Source of the DNA: Pirellulales bacterium
GTDB taxonomy: Bacteria > Planctomycetota > Planctomycetia > Pirellulales > JADZDJ01
Assembly (NCBI GenBank): GCA_020851115.1
Contig: JADZDJ010000283.1
Location: forward strand, 1 to 55,593
Length of the DNA: 55,593 nucleotides
Direction: 5' to 3'
The notes beneath the pieces are model-generated. The model made no database searches. It had not been told where the DNA came from and saw only the letters and a program-made list of their open reading frames with translations. Below, piece by piece: positions 40,445-50,215 of the stretch (position 1 is the stretch's first letter; every line of letters begins with the position of its first letter). The position numbers and the translations under genes are program-made.

Positions 40445-43009
40445 ATGATTTACCGCATGTGCTTCCGCTCGCGATTTCTACTTTTGCTGGCGCTGCTGGC
40501 ACCCATGGCGCTTTCAACGGGGTGTTCTCCCGCGCAGCCGTTCTATTTCGGCGAGGACGGTGATTTATCGCATTATGTGGGAATGGCCACCAACATTGAA
40601 TTTCCCGATGCCGAAACCTGCAGCCTACAGGAAGTCGATAATCCACCGGAGCCCTTGACGGTCAGCAATCCCGACGCCTTTGAGCCTTGGGATTTGAAAC
40701 TCGAAGATGCGGTGCGGATTGCTCTGCAAAACGGCAAGGTAATGCGTTCGCTTGGCCTGCGCGTGTTCGGGCAGCAATTCAACGTTGCCCAACCACAGAT
40801 CAATGCAGCGCCCGACGTGATTCAACGACAGCCGAAAGCGATTTCGACGGTGTACGACGTGGCGATCACAGAGGCGGATCCCATCTTCGGTCCCGAAGGG
40901 GCGTTGTCGCAGTTCGATCCGCAGTTGTCCGCCAGCATGGTTTGGGACAGAAATAACCGGCCACAAAACGTGAAGATTAGCCCTACCACGTCCTTCTTCC
41001 AAAATCGCTTTCTCGATCAGAGTTTGGGAACCTTCCAAGAGGCGATTACGAAGCGAGCTGCTACGGGTGCGGAATTTGCGTTTAGAAATAACCTGATTTA
41101 CAACGACAGCAACCAGCCTTTTCGCGATGTTGCCAGCGATTGGAGCGTCAACTTTGAAGCCAGCGTTCGTCAGCCGTTGTTGCAAGGAGCAGGCAGCCAG
41201 TTCAACCGGATCGCCGGGCCGTTCGATCCGCTACGAGGAATTGGCACTTACTTGCAGTACGACGGTATTGTGATTGCTCGACTCCGGGTCGATCAGCGGC
41301 TTGCCGACTTTGAAGCCGGCGTGCGAGACTTCGTAGCCGACGTGGAGCAATCGTATTGGGAACTCTATTTTTCCTACCGTTTCTTGGAGGCAGCGAAGTC
41401 GGGGCGCGATTCCGCTCTGCAAACCTGGAAGAAAGTTCATGCGCTGTTCATTGGCGAGGCCAAAGGAGGTGAGGCGGATAAAGAAGCTCAAGCACGCGAG
41501 CAATACTTCTTCTTTCGCAGCCAAGTCGAGACCGCTCAAGCGAATCTGTTTCGTTCAGAAAATCGCTTGCGATTCCAAATGGGGCTAGCCGCCACCGACG
41601 GTCGCCTGATTCGGCCAGCCGATCCACCAACGGATGCCAGAGTGCGGTTCGACTATACCGAAATTCATGCGGAAAGCTTGGTCCGCTCGGTCGAGTTGCG
41701 TCAGCAAAAATGGTTGATCAAGCAAAAGGAAATGGAGCTACTCGCCTCGAAAAACCTGTTGCTTCCCCGCTTGGATGCAATCGGCACCTATCGCTGGCTG
41801 GGTTTGGGACACGATTTGCTGAACTATCCAGGTCAGCCTTTCACCGTCGCGGGGCCGATCTCGCCGACCGATGCCTTTTCAACCTTGGCCTCGGGCAAGT
41901 ACCAGGAATGGGAAATGGGCTTGCAAGCGAACATGCCGATCGGTTTCCGTCAGCCGTTGGCGGCGGTGCGAAACCAGCAACTGCAACTTGCCCGCGAGCG
42001 CGCGGTTCTGCAAGAGCAAGAACTGGAATTGTCGCATCAGCTAACGGACGATTTCCGGAGCGTTGATACCAATTACAACCTGACGGAAACGAACCTCAAT
42101 CGCCGCGTCGCGGCCGAGCGACAGGTGCAAGCCGTGCAGGCGGCCTACGATGCCGGTACTGTGACGCTCGACTTGCTGTTGGAAGCTCAACGCCGCCGGG
42201 CCGACGCTGAAGCGGCCTACTACCGTACGCTAGTGGATTACAACAAAGCGATCATGTTCGTCCACTTCCGCAAAGGCTCGTTGCTGGAATACAACGGCGT
42301 TTATCTGGCGGAAGGCCCCTGGCCGGCCAAGGCGTACTTCGATGCCACTCGCCGTGCACGCGCTCGCGACGCCGGCATCTATATGGATTACGGCTTCACC
42401 CGCCCGGCCGTTGTTAGCCGCGGACCATTCGAACAGTTTCAGAATACCGACGGCACGGCAGGGCACGAGCAAGGCGAGCCGACGATGGCCGCTCCGGAAG
42501 ATCTGAAAGGTCAACCGACACCGGCCATGCAGCCCAACGACGAAGAATTGCCGACGCCCCCCGTGCGAACCGGCCAAGGGTCCATCCAAGGACCGCAACT
42601 GATGGACGCGGGCCGACCGATTGGGAAGCCTCTGGTGAAGGCTTCGGCCAATCCGGTGGCCGATGAGCGAACCGTTGCCGGTACGGCAAAGAGAAATCAC
42701 GCCGGCGCTGGAACGATGAAAGTTCGAGGACTTGCGCAGCCTGCTGAATTGCAAGTAGACCCGGCGGCGAAGAATATCGCAGCGCTGCGTCCAACCGAAG
42801 CGCCAGCTCACAACGACCCCAAGGTCCAATTAACCTCTGCGGAGGAGGCCGCACCATTCGATTGGGGCGCGATGGGAAAGCTAAAGGCCCCTGACGACAT
42901 AGCGGCCAATTCGACGCCGACGGCATCAGCGGCCAGCAATACCTGGAAATCGCCCAATGCCGGGGCAGCATCCGATGGCGGGTCGGGTGGATGGAAATCG
43001 GCGAGGTAG
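40445..43009 (+). CDS. TolC-family outer-membrane lipoprotein with long C-terminal tail
   Basis: The 854-residue protein has a signal peptide ending in LSTGC, putting the lipidated Cys at residue 27. An outer-membrane-efflux domain extends from ~80 to ~620. It has two coiled-coil/beta halves, visible as LEDAVRIALQNGKVM near the start, SYWELYFSYRFLEAAK, and the second half ELELSHQLTDDFRSVDTNYNLTETN with YDAGTVTLDLLLEAQRRRADAEAAYY. TolC proteins form the exit duct of efflux or type I secretion. The last ~220 residues are a Pro/Ala/Thr-rich low-complexity tail, which TolC normally lacks. No pump gene is adjacent. ATG 40445 is used; ATG 40457 would keep the signal. Confidence 0.88.
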   Translation: MIYRMCFRSRFLLLLALLAPMALSTGCSPAQPFYFGEDGDLSHYVGMATNIEFPDAETCSLQEVDNPPEPLTVSNPDAFEPWDLKLEDAVRIALQNGKVMRSLGLRVFGQQFNVAQPQINAAPDVIQRQPKAISTVYDVAITEADPIFGPEGALSQFDPQLSASMVWDRNNRPQNVKISPTTSFFQNRFLDQSLGTFQEAITKRAATGAEFAFRNNLIYNDSNQPFRDVASDWSVNFEASVRQPLLQGAGSQFNRIAGPFDPLRGIGTYLQYDGIVIARLRVDQRLADFEAGVRDFVADVEQSYWELYFSYRFLEAAKSGRDSALQTWKKVHALFIGEAKGGEADKEAQAREQYFFFRSQVETAQANLFRSENRLRFQMGLAATDGRLIRPADPPTDARVRFDYTEIHAESLVRSVELRQQKWLIKQKEMELLASKNLLLPRLDAIGTYRWLGLGHDLLNYPGQPFTVAGPISPTDAFSTLASGKYQEWEMGLQANMPIGFRQPLAAVRNQQLQLARERAVLQEQELELSHQLTDDFRSVDTNYNLTETNLNRRVAAERQVQAVQAAYDAGTVTLDLLLEAQRRRADAEAAYYRTLVDYNKAIMFVHFRKGSLLEYNGVYLAEGPWPAKAYFDATRRARARDAGIYMDYGFTRPAVVSRGPFEQFQNTDGTAGHEQGEPTMAAPEDLKGQPTPAMQPNDEELPTPPVRTGQGSIQGPQLMDAGRPIGKPLVKASANPVADERTVAGTAKRNHAGAGTMKVRGLAQPAELQVDPAAKNIAALRPTEAPAHNDPKVQLTSAEEAAPFDWGAMGKLKAPDDIAANSTPTASAASNTWKSPNAGAASDGGSGGWKSAR

Positions 43010-43018
43010 GCTGTTGCT

Positions 43019-43129
43019 ATTTGTCGGTTGCCAGTTGTTGAGCTTGGAAATCAGAGTGTCGATGCGGTCTAATGACAAATGCCGCATGCGAAACAGCAAC
43101 TGACGACGGACACCTGACCACCGACAAAT
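43019..43129. repeat. Inverted-repeat element before scpA
   Basis: ATTTGTCGGT (43019-43028) faces ACCGACAAAT (43120-43129), and inner TTGCCAGTTG/CAACTG words add pairing. It fills the spacer and ends 6 bases before the scpA ATG, taking the place of a normal ribosome site. Confidence 0.7.
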
Positions 43130-43135
43130 CACCCA

Positions 43136-43903
43136 ATGAACTTTCGCGTCGACCTCGATGTCTTCCGCGGACCGATGGATTTGCTCCTCTTTCTAGTGCG
43201 CAAGCATGAGGTAGAGATCACGGAAATTCCCATTGCGCCGATCGCGGAGCAATTCCTTCAGTATCTTGAAGTGTTGCAGGAGTTGGACGTTGACGGCGTC
43301 GGTGATTTTCTCGACCTGGCAAGCACGCTGATCGAAATCAAGTCGCGCTCGGTGTTGCCCCATGGAGAGGAGATTGAAGAGCCGCTGGAAGATCCGCGGC
43401 AAGATTTGGTCCGCCGGTTATTGGAATATAAGCAATTCAAAGACGCCGCCAGCATGCTCGACGAGCGCGGCCGGGCCTGGCAGCAACGGTACCGGAGGCT
43501 AGGTAGCGATTTGCCCCAACGGTCGCGCGATCCGGCGGAAGAGACAATTCATGAAGTCGAGCTGTGGGACTTGGTCAGCGCCTTCGGCCGCATCTTACGC
43601 GAGCAAGCGACGAGCGGGCCATCGAACATTATTTATGACGACACGCCAATCGAAGTTTATATGCAGCGGATTCACTCGCAGTTGATGATGCACGGGCGGC
43701 TGGCGATGTCCGAGTTGTTCCGTCCGCATACGAATAAATCGACGTTGATCGGACTGTTTCTAGCGACCATGGAACTGGCGAGGCATCATGGCGTGCTGCT
43801 CGAGCAAGACAACCTGTTTGGCGAAATTTGGGTCGTGCCAGGCAAGATGACGAATGAAACGCTGGATTTAAGCAAGGTAGACAATTACCAGCACGGGCAG
43901 TAG
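43136..43903 (+). CDS. scpA: Segregation and condensation protein A
   Basis: ScpA is the kleisin that bridges SMC heads with ScpB and helps fold and segregate the chromosome. The 255-residue protein begins with the classic FRGPMDLLLFLVRKHEVEITEIPIA segment. It continues with QYLEVLQELDVDGVGDFLDLASTLIEIKSR, a variable middle with a QQRYRRLG stretch, and the C-terminal winged helix (STLIGLFLATMELARHHGVLLEQD). Length is normal. No ScpB or SMC gene is adjacent. Its start has no Shine-Dalgarno because the inverted-repeat element abuts it. Confidence 0.95.
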   Translation: MNFRVDLDVFRGPMDLLLFLVRKHEVEITEIPIAPIAEQFLQYLEVLQELDVDGVGDFLDLASTLIEIKSRSVLPHGEEIEEPLEDPRQDLVRRLLEYKQFKDAASMLDERGRAWQQRYRRLGSDLPQRSRDPAEETIHEVELWDLVSAFGRILREQATSGPSNIIYDDTPIEVYMQRIHSQLMMHGRLAMSELFRPHTNKSTLIGLFLATMELARHHGVLLEQDNLFGEIWVVPGKMTNETLDLSKVDNYQHGQ

Positions 43904-43954
43904 GTCGGGGCAGTGAAACCTGACAAGTTGCGAGCTTGCAAAATGCTTGTCCAG

Positions 43955-44809
43955 CTAGAGAGACTGCCCGGCAAAGAGGCCCTCTCGCAGCGCAGCAAAG
44001 AGGCCGGCGGCGATCAAGTCGGCGGTCGTGCCGGGGTTGCGACGGTGGCCGTCGGAGCGTAGCCAGAAGTCGAAGTCGGCCAACGCCTGCTGAAATGCTT
44101 CGTCGCCGGGATGGCCCATGGATAACACGTGAGCAGCATGGTCGGCGGCTTGTCGTGCTACTTCGAGTCCGCACTTGCGGGCAATCAAGCTGTCGGGATA
44201 TTTGCTCAACAATTGCAGGTGGACATTAACAATTGAATCGTTGAGCGACCAGCCATGGGATCTTGCCGCCAACAGCCGCGGCACGACGACGTGAAGCACT
44301 TCGTGAAAATCGTTGGTGTATTGCCGAGCCACCAAATCACGATCGGCGGCCAGTTGCATTGCCTGAACGAGAGCAGTGGAAGGTGGGCCTGAGACGTCAG
44401 CTTCTTTCACTTTGCCCAAACCGCCAGGATTGGCTTCGCGAATCGCTTGATAGACATCGGCGGCATCGGTGATCGATAGTTGCGAAAGCACTGCCGAGAT
44501 GCCATCGGCTAGTTTCGTCGTGCGCGGCACTTGAGCCAGTGGTGAAACGAGCAAAATAATGCCCAAATTGGCGTTTGTCTTGACGAGCGTTTGTGCCGCT
44601 CGAACAGCTTGGAGGGCCGTTTGGCCGAGGCTCTGCTCCGGAGCGCGATCGATCGTCGGCGCAATCGCGATGCTGGCAGCGACCAGATCGGTGTACGTCA
44701 AATCATCGAAGTCGGCACCGCGGTGAATGTTGCCGGGCTTCGGCGCGGTGGCTTCGAGGAGGCAGGCCAGCACCGTACACTGGCCGAGGGTGAGGGGCGA
44801 GGCTTTCAT
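43955..44809 (-). CDS. Triphosphoribosyl-dephospho-CoA synthase family protein (CitG/MdcB-like)
   Basis: The 284-residue protein shows the family pattern: CLLEATAPKPGNIHRGADFDDLTYTDLVAAS near the start (KPG-N-H and the D/DL stretch), TNANLGIILLVSPLA, and LRSDGHRRNPGTTADLIAAGLFAALREG at the end. CitG and MdcB make the prosthetic group of citrate lyase and malonate decarboxylase. No lyase gene is here, and many planctomycete homologues are instead found in bacteria with methanopterin-linked C1 metabolism. The role is therefore open; that link is inference. It follows the hydrolase gene on the same strand by 43 bases. Confidence 0.82.
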   Translation of the reverse strand: MKASPLTLGQCTVLACLLEATAPKPGNIHRGADFDDLTYTDLVAASIAIAPTIDRAPEQSLGQTALQAVRAAQTLVKTNANLGIILLVSPLAQVPRTTKLADGISAVLSQLSITDAADVYQAIREANPGGLGKVKEADVSGPPSTALVQAMQLAADRDLVARQYTNDFHEVLHVVVPRLLAARSHGWSLNDSIVNVHLQLLSKYPDSLIARKCGLEVARQAADHAAHVLSMGHPGDEAFQQALADFDFWLRSDGHRRNPGTTADLIAAGLFAALREGLFAGQSL

Positions 44810-44852
44810 GCGGTTGGATCATGCAGGGGAGAAAGGGAGATGCGGAGTATCG

Positions 44853-45776
44853 TTAGCTGGGTGCAGCAAGTGTATGTCCTCCCCTTCTTCGTTGCTCCAC
44901 TTCTGCCTTGGTTGCGGCTAAGAATACTCTCAGCTTTTCGATTGATTCAGACATGGCATCTTCAACAACCCAGTGGCCAGCATCGACAAACCGGTGGACT
45001 TCGGCGCGGGGAATGATTTCAAGGAAGCGATCTAAGAACCACGAGTGGAAGCACCAATCTCGCATGCCCCACAGCAACAGCCAAGGACGGTCGGCGAGTG
45101 TCGAGATGCCGTTTTCTAAGGCCAGTAGCGCCGAGTAGCTAAGATGCCGCGGTTTCATGGGGATGTCGTTGACGAAACGGTCGATGGCAACTCGATGGTT
45201 CCAGCAGTTGTACGGAGCCAGATAGCCGGCGCGTACCTCCGGAGTCAGCCATCGCTTGTTGCGAATGGCCAGGTGAAAGCCGGCGCGGAGAAATGCGTTG
45301 AGGCCGCGCAGTGCAAATGCCCCCAAGATTGGAGTGCGACAGATGCGAATTCGCAGCGGCATCGAACGGCACCGAAATGCGCCGGTATTGAACATCACAA
45401 ATCGCGCGAACCGGTCAGGGGTTCGCAAGGCGGCGCCTAGGCCGATCGCGCCACCCCAATCGTGGCCGACAAGCGTGACGTCGTGCAAATCCAACACGCA
45501 GACCAAACGGCTAAGATTTTCGATGTGCTGCGACAATTGATACGGATAATTTTGCGGCTTGTCGCTCAGGCCGCAGCCGATGTGATCGATGGCGATGACT
45601 CGATAACGGTCGCGGAACGCGGTAATTAGATTCCGCCAATAGAACGACCAAGTCGGATTACCGTGAGCCAGCAGGAGCGGTTGGCCTTGGCCTTCGTCGA
45701 CGTAGTGATAGCGATGCCCGCCCAAGCGAAGTTCGTGGGGAGAAAACGGATAAAGAGGTCGCCAGTCGGCGGGCAT
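44853..45776 (-). CDS. Alpha/beta hydrolase of the haloalkane dehalogenase/OleB type
   Basis: The 307-residue protein has the dehalogenase layout. HGNPTW (residues 38-43) supplies Asn40, and the nucleophile elbow GHDWGG makes D106 the attacking carboxylate with W107 beside it. The Asn/Trp pair is the halide-binding pair of haloalkane dehalogenases. The catalytic His lies in DAGHWVVED near residue 275. DHIGCGLSDKP after strand 4 also fits OleB, the enzyme that decarboxylates beta-lactones in olefinic hydrocarbon synthesis, which shares this active site. No OleA, OleC or OleD gene is in view, so the two are not separable here. Confidence 0.85.
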   Translation of the reverse strand: MPADWRPLYPFSPHELRLGGHRYHYVDEGQGQPLLLAHGNPTWSFYWRNLITAFRDRYRVIAIDHIGCGLSDKPQNYPYQLSQHIENLSRLVCVLDLHDVTLVGHDWGGAIGLGAALRTPDRFARFVMFNTGAFRCRSMPLRIRICRTPILGAFALRGLNAFLRAGFHLAIRNKRWLTPEVRAGYLAPYNCWNHRVAIDRFVNDIPMKPRHLSYSALLALENGISTLADRPWLLLWGMRDWCFHSWFLDRFLEIIPRAEVHRFVDAGHWVVEDAMSESIEKLRVFLAATKAEVEQRRRGGHTLAAPS

Positions 45777-46119
45777 GAGTCGGTTTACGGTTTAAGGTGC
45801 AGAGCGAAAGCGAACCATTGCATCGATGATACCAGTTGACATTGCAACGACGGTCGAAGCGGATTTGCCGGTGGATTGCAAAGCAGGTAAAAGCCGCATA
45901 AAGGCTGCGATTTCCTGTGCCGAGCGACGATCGGCCTATGGTCCTAACATTTTCGTCACGCGGCAAAAAGCCCGTCGTCGATAAACTCTCACAGTCGGTT
46001 CCATCGGCCTCCAAGGCCCCGTAAGATAGAACTGTGGCGGTATTTTGGGCCGGATCTCATGCCCGCCGCACGGATTCTGGCAGGCAGGAAAGCCTTTCCC
46101 GTAGAAGGCGCAATAACCC
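45777..46119. other. Divergent spacer between hydrolase and ppk
   Basis: The 343 bases should contain two outward promoters. I saw no clear -35/-10 pair, repeat or small gene. Confidence 0.4.
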
Positions 46120-48312
46120 GTGGACGAACAAACTTTTACTCCCGACCTATTTATCAACCGCGAGCTGAGCTGGCTGGAATTCAACGGCCGCGTACTCGAG
46201 GAGGCGGAAGATCCACAGACCCCTCTGATTGAGCGGGTGAAGTTCCTGGCGATTTTTAGCGCAAACCTTGACGAATTTTTCATGGTCCGTGTTGCTGGGT
46301 TGCGCGAACAGGCGTTCGGCGACGGGGCGCCGCAGGATTACAGCCCCGATGGATTGCGGGCGGTGCAGCAGTTGCAGCGAATTACCAAGCGGACGCAAGA
46401 ATTGGTGACCGGGCAATATCGGTGTTGGAACGAGGCGGTTCGGCCGGCGCTTGCAGGTCAAGGAATTCGGTTGCTCGGTCCCCACGAATTGAGCGACGAG
46501 CAGCGAATGGCCGTCGATCGATTTTTCCGCGAGCGAGCGATGCCCATCTTGACGCCGATGGCCGTCGATCCAGCGCATCCGAGCCCGCGTTATCACAACC
46601 GCGGATTGTATTTGGCCGCGATGTTGGAGCGCCGCCGCGGCTTGGGGCCGAAGCAGTTGTTTGCGGTCGTGCAGGTTCCGCAAGTGTTGCCGCGATTAGT
46701 TCCGCTTGGTCAAGGAGACGACGGGCAGTTTATTTTGCTCGAAGATGTCGTATCGGCAAAGTTGCCGGAATTGTTCGGCGGCTTCGAGGTGCTTTCATGG
46801 ACGACGTTCAGAATTACGCGCGACAGCGACATCGATTTGCTCGAGCAAGAATCGGACGACATGCTGCGACTGATCGAAGATCGTCTCAAGACTCGCCAAC
46901 GCGGCGAAGCGGTGCGATTGGAAGTAGCCGCCGGCGGCAGCGAAGAGTTGTCGAGAATGATTATCGACGAAGAGGCCATTCGGGATAATACGCCAGAAGG
47001 TTACAGCGAAGTTTATCGGATTCCAGGTCCGCTCGATTTGTCGGCGATCATGGAACTGGCGAAACTGCCTGGCCGCGAACCGTTGCGCGATCCGCCATTT
47101 TCGCCTCAGATGCCGCGCGGGCTGCGAAGGCGGGACGATTTGTTTGCCACGATTGCCCGACGCGATATTTTGCTGCACCATCCGTACGATTCGTTTGACG
47201 CGGTGGTTGATTTTGTCATCAAGGCGGCCAACGATCCGAAAGTACAAGCCATCAAGCAGACACTCTACCGCACCAGCGGCGACTCGCCGATCACGAGGGC
47301 GTTGATTCAAGCCGCCGACAATGGCAAGCACGTGACGGCCCTCGTGGAACTCAAGGCCCGGTTTGATGAAGCCAACAACGTTTCGTGGGCGCGGCAATTG
47401 GAACGTGCCGGTGTGCATGTCGTGTTTGGCTTTCTCGATTGGAAGACGCATTGCAAGCTGTCGCTCGTCGTGCGCCAAGAAGGCAATACGCTGCGGCGAT
47501 ACGTACACTTAGGAACGGGCAACTACAATCCAACCACGGCACTGCTTTACACCGATTTGGGCCTGTTCACGGCCGACGACGACATTGCCACCGATGCGAC
47601 GGCCTTGTTCAACCTGCTCACGGGCTATTCGCAAGGGCATCCGTGGAGGAAACTAATCATCGCACCCACCGATTTGCACCGCCGTACCTTGCAATTGATC
47701 GAAGAGCAGACGGAGCGTGCGAAGGACGGCAAGCCATCTCGAATTTTTGCCAAACTCAATGCGATCGTCGATCATCGCGTGATTGAATCGCTGTATCGGG
47801 CCAGCCAAGCGGGAGTGCCGATCGACTTGGTCGATCGTGGCGTCTGCTGTTTGCGTCCGGGAGTGCCGGGGATTTCGGAGAACATTCGCGTGCGAAGCAT
47901 CGTCGACCGGTTCCTCGAACATAGCCGCATTTACGTGTTTGGACCCGATTCGGAAGCTAAAGTTTTTCTGTCGAGCGCCGATTGGATGCCTCGAAATTTC
48001 TATCGGCGGGTTGAAGTGATGTTTCCTATCGAGCAAGCCGACCTGCGCGATCGTATTTTGCGCGAAATTGTGCCGGCGTACCTCATGGACAATGTGAAAG
48101 CCCGCGTGCTACATCCAGATGGCGCATTCATTCGCCCGCCGCGGGCCGACCATGAGCCAGCCTACCGCGTTCAAGAAAAACTGCTGTCGCTGCGAGCCGG
48201 CACGACGACCGCTTCGAGCGAAATTCGCCTGAGTGCTCCCAATCTACATGGGAATGGATCGGCGAGGATCGAAGCGGTGGTCGAGGCGAACGGCACGGAT
48301 GGGGCGAATTAG
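46120..48312 (+). CDS. ppk1: Polyphosphate kinase 1
   Basis: PPK1 makes polyphosphate from ATP through a phospho-histidine. The 730-residue protein has the N-terminal FINRELSWLEFNGRVLEEA, the helical part with IFSANLDEFFMVRVAGL, and the two phospholipase-D-like halves. The catalytic His is H463 in RYVHLGTGNYNP; a second conserved His lies in the C-terminal half. Length is normal. The start is GTG at 46120, giving MDEQTFTPDLFINREL, with a weak GAAGG-like site about ten bases ahead. No ppx gene is next to it, and the gene appears to be a single-gene unit. Confidence 0.95.
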   Translation: MDEQTFTPDLFINRELSWLEFNGRVLEEAEDPQTPLIERVKFLAIFSANLDEFFMVRVAGLREQAFGDGAPQDYSPDGLRAVQQLQRITKRTQELVTGQYRCWNEAVRPALAGQGIRLLGPHELSDEQRMAVDRFFRERAMPILTPMAVDPAHPSPRYHNRGLYLAAMLERRRGLGPKQLFAVVQVPQVLPRLVPLGQGDDGQFILLEDVVSAKLPELFGGFEVLSWTTFRITRDSDIDLLEQESDDMLRLIEDRLKTRQRGEAVRLEVAAGGSEELSRMIIDEEAIRDNTPEGYSEVYRIPGPLDLSAIMELAKLPGREPLRDPPFSPQMPRGLRRRDDLFATIARRDILLHHPYDSFDAVVDFVIKAANDPKVQAIKQTLYRTSGDSPITRALIQAADNGKHVTALVELKARFDEANNVSWARQLERAGVHVVFGFLDWKTHCKLSLVVRQEGNTLRRYVHLGTGNYNPTTALLYTDLGLFTADDDIATDATALFNLLTGYSQGHPWRKLIIAPTDLHRRTLQLIEEQTERAKDGKPSRIFAKLNAIVDHRVIESLYRASQAGVPIDLVDRGVCCLRPGVPGISENIRVRSIVDRFLEHSRIYVFGPDSEAKVFLSSADWMPRNFYRRVEVMFPIEQADLRDRILREIVPAYLMDNVKARVLHPDGAFIRPPRADHEPAYRVQEKLLSLRAGTTTASSEIRLSAPNLHGNGSARIEAVVEANGTDGAN

Positions 48313-48331
48313 AGCCTTGAACATTGCATTG

Positions 48332-49930
48332 CTAATCGGCGTTCGCCTTGTCGAGTAACTGTTGCCAGAATTCGCGAGCCTGCTCGACGGTTGTTTTTGT
48401 CGACTGAAATTCGGAGCCGCCTTGGCTCAGATTTGCGATTTCTGCTTCGCGGTTGCTGGTCCAATCCAGAAAGAATTTTACGCTCTCGCGACTAATTCGC
48501 GGCCGATAGCCGATTTCGACGAAGTAGGGGCCGGTCGTGGCAAAGCGATAGGTAGTCGTGTTATCCGCCACGGCTCGGATGACAAACCAGCCGCTTTCGT
48601 CGAATTTGAGCGGTGGAAATCTGCCGCCGGCCTGCTTGAATTCGTCGAGGTTGACCGAAATTTCAGTGCGGCCATTTTTCACGACTTCGAGATAGCGGAT
48701 TTTGTCGCGGGTCGAAAGCGTCAGCGCGATCGCCAGTTCGAGAGTCTGGCCGACGTCGGCTTTGAATGTGTGGCCGGGAAGTTGCCCTTCAACCTCGGTT
48801 CGTAAGAGAGGGCCGTTGGTGATCGTGACGCGACCGCCTCGCAGGGCGTTCCACCAGGAGTCCCAAGTGAACAGCTCGGGATGCTCAACTTCAGTCGTGA
48901 CTCCGGTGTGAACGTAGACGCGGTTGTACCCGACTGGGTTGTTGTTTGCGCCTGAGCCGCTGCCGGCGGTCGGTGGAATTCGCAGGCCGCAGTTGAGAAG
49001 GCGGTAATAGATTTCTTGCGACCAACGGCCGTTGCCGTGCGGGCCGGCGAACAGCGCCAGATCGCGCGGCCAGCCACCGGCTTCGTTTGCCACCACACTT
49101 TGGCGTTCAAGATGGCAGTTGGCGATTTGCACGGAATCGACCAAGCCCGCGGCGATCCAAATCGGCAGGTCGCGTGCGAACGGCGCGCCGGCATCGATCC
49201 ATGCTCCATGCTCGCGATGTTCCTTTTCGAGCAGCGACATCAAAGGCAAACTGCCCAATACGGCTGCTAGCTTTTTTTCAGTGGCATCCGTCGAGGCTAA
49301 TTCGGCCGGGAAGTCGAGCGGCCGATCGAGTTGAAATAGTCGCAGGGTAGATCCCGGCGTCGTCCACCGGCCCCCCATCACGCGACAGAAGAACGAATCG
49401 TCAAACTGGTTGACTAATTGCTTCGGCGGCTTTCGCATGTCCCATAGATTTTTCTTGTTGGTCCAGGTAACGAGCGGGACAACGTGCAAGTCTTCGGCTT
49501 GCATCAGCGTCTTGATTTCCAAATCGGAGCGTTCGACGTCGAGGTCGCCACTGAACCAGCCTTCTTTCGCCAGATCGCAAAACCGCGTCAGTTCGACCGT
49601 TTTGCTGTCGTCGGCAAAATTCTGAATCTCGAAGTTCCCGTTCATGACGCGATATTCGGGACCATGCTCCATGACGAAGTTGTACCTGCCGTTCGGAAGT
49701 TCGAGCGTCAACTTGTCGGCGAAAACGATGTGATCGCCCGAAACGATACCCCCTTTCACTTTGGCGGGGCGAAAGGGCTTGCCTTGGCCGTTTTGCAGAT
49801 GAATACGAGCGGCCAGCGGCTTGCCGGTTTCCTTGTCGACAGCATTGAGCACGAGGCGGCCTGAAGCGTGCGCTAACGTGGATTGATGGAGCCAGAGAAT
49901 TGCGACAATCCATGCGAGTCGACGATTCAT
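48332..49930 (-). CDS. CehA/McbA-like secreted protein with altered metal site
   Basis: The 532-residue protein has a signal peptide (MNRRLAWIVAILWLHQSTLAHA) and an N-terminal beta domain. The segment WFSGDLDVERSD (around residue 140) is where CehA/McbA-type PHP hydrolases carry a GDLHxH metal motif. Here both His are replaced, by Asp and Glu. The following MQAEDLHVVPLVTW stretch keeps the family pattern, as does NGPLLRTEVEGQLPGHTF further on. With the HxH pair lost, classical two-metal phosphotriesterase-like activity is doubtful; an acidic metal site is possible. ATG 49930 is chosen for the signal peptide. It is convergent with ppk1, 19 bases apart. Confidence 0.78.
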   Translation of the reverse strand: MNRRLAWIVAILWLHQSTLAHASGRLVLNAVDKETGKPLAARIHLQNGQGKPFRPAKVKGGIVSGDHIVFADKLTLELPNGRYNFVMEHGPEYRVMNGNFEIQNFADDSKTVELTRFCDLAKEGWFSGDLDVERSDLEIKTLMQAEDLHVVPLVTWTNKKNLWDMRKPPKQLVNQFDDSFFCRVMGGRWTTPGSTLRLFQLDRPLDFPAELASTDATEKKLAAVLGSLPLMSLLEKEHREHGAWIDAGAPFARDLPIWIAAGLVDSVQIANCHLERQSVVANEAGGWPRDLALFAGPHGNGRWSQEIYYRLLNCGLRIPPTAGSGSGANNNPVGYNRVYVHTGVTTEVEHPELFTWDSWWNALRGGRVTITNGPLLRTEVEGQLPGHTFKADVGQTLELAIALTLSTRDKIRYLEVVKNGRTEISVNLDEFKQAGGRFPPLKFDESGWFVIRAVADNTTTYRFATTGPYFVEIGYRPRISRESVKFFLDWTSNREAEIANLSQGGSEFQSTKTTVEQAREFWQQLLDKANAD

Positions 49931-50215
49931 TTCGATTTCTACAATTTGGCAGGCATTTTGAACGAACCGGCGGCAGCCGCGGTTGCTGCTCAAATCTAGC
50001 ATAGTCCGAATCTCAACCTACGATCAGAGACTCCAAAATATGGCCTGTGCGAACGGAGCGGTAGCCGGTGCGTGGATTGATTTGCCCAGGCAGAAAGCAT
50101 TATTCCGCACCAACTTCAGACTCCAATGCATTGTCCTTGCTGCCCGCTGCGGAAAGGTTCTACAATATCTTGACTGGAATATACCCGTGTGTCTCGTGGT
50201 TCCCTTGGATTTGGA

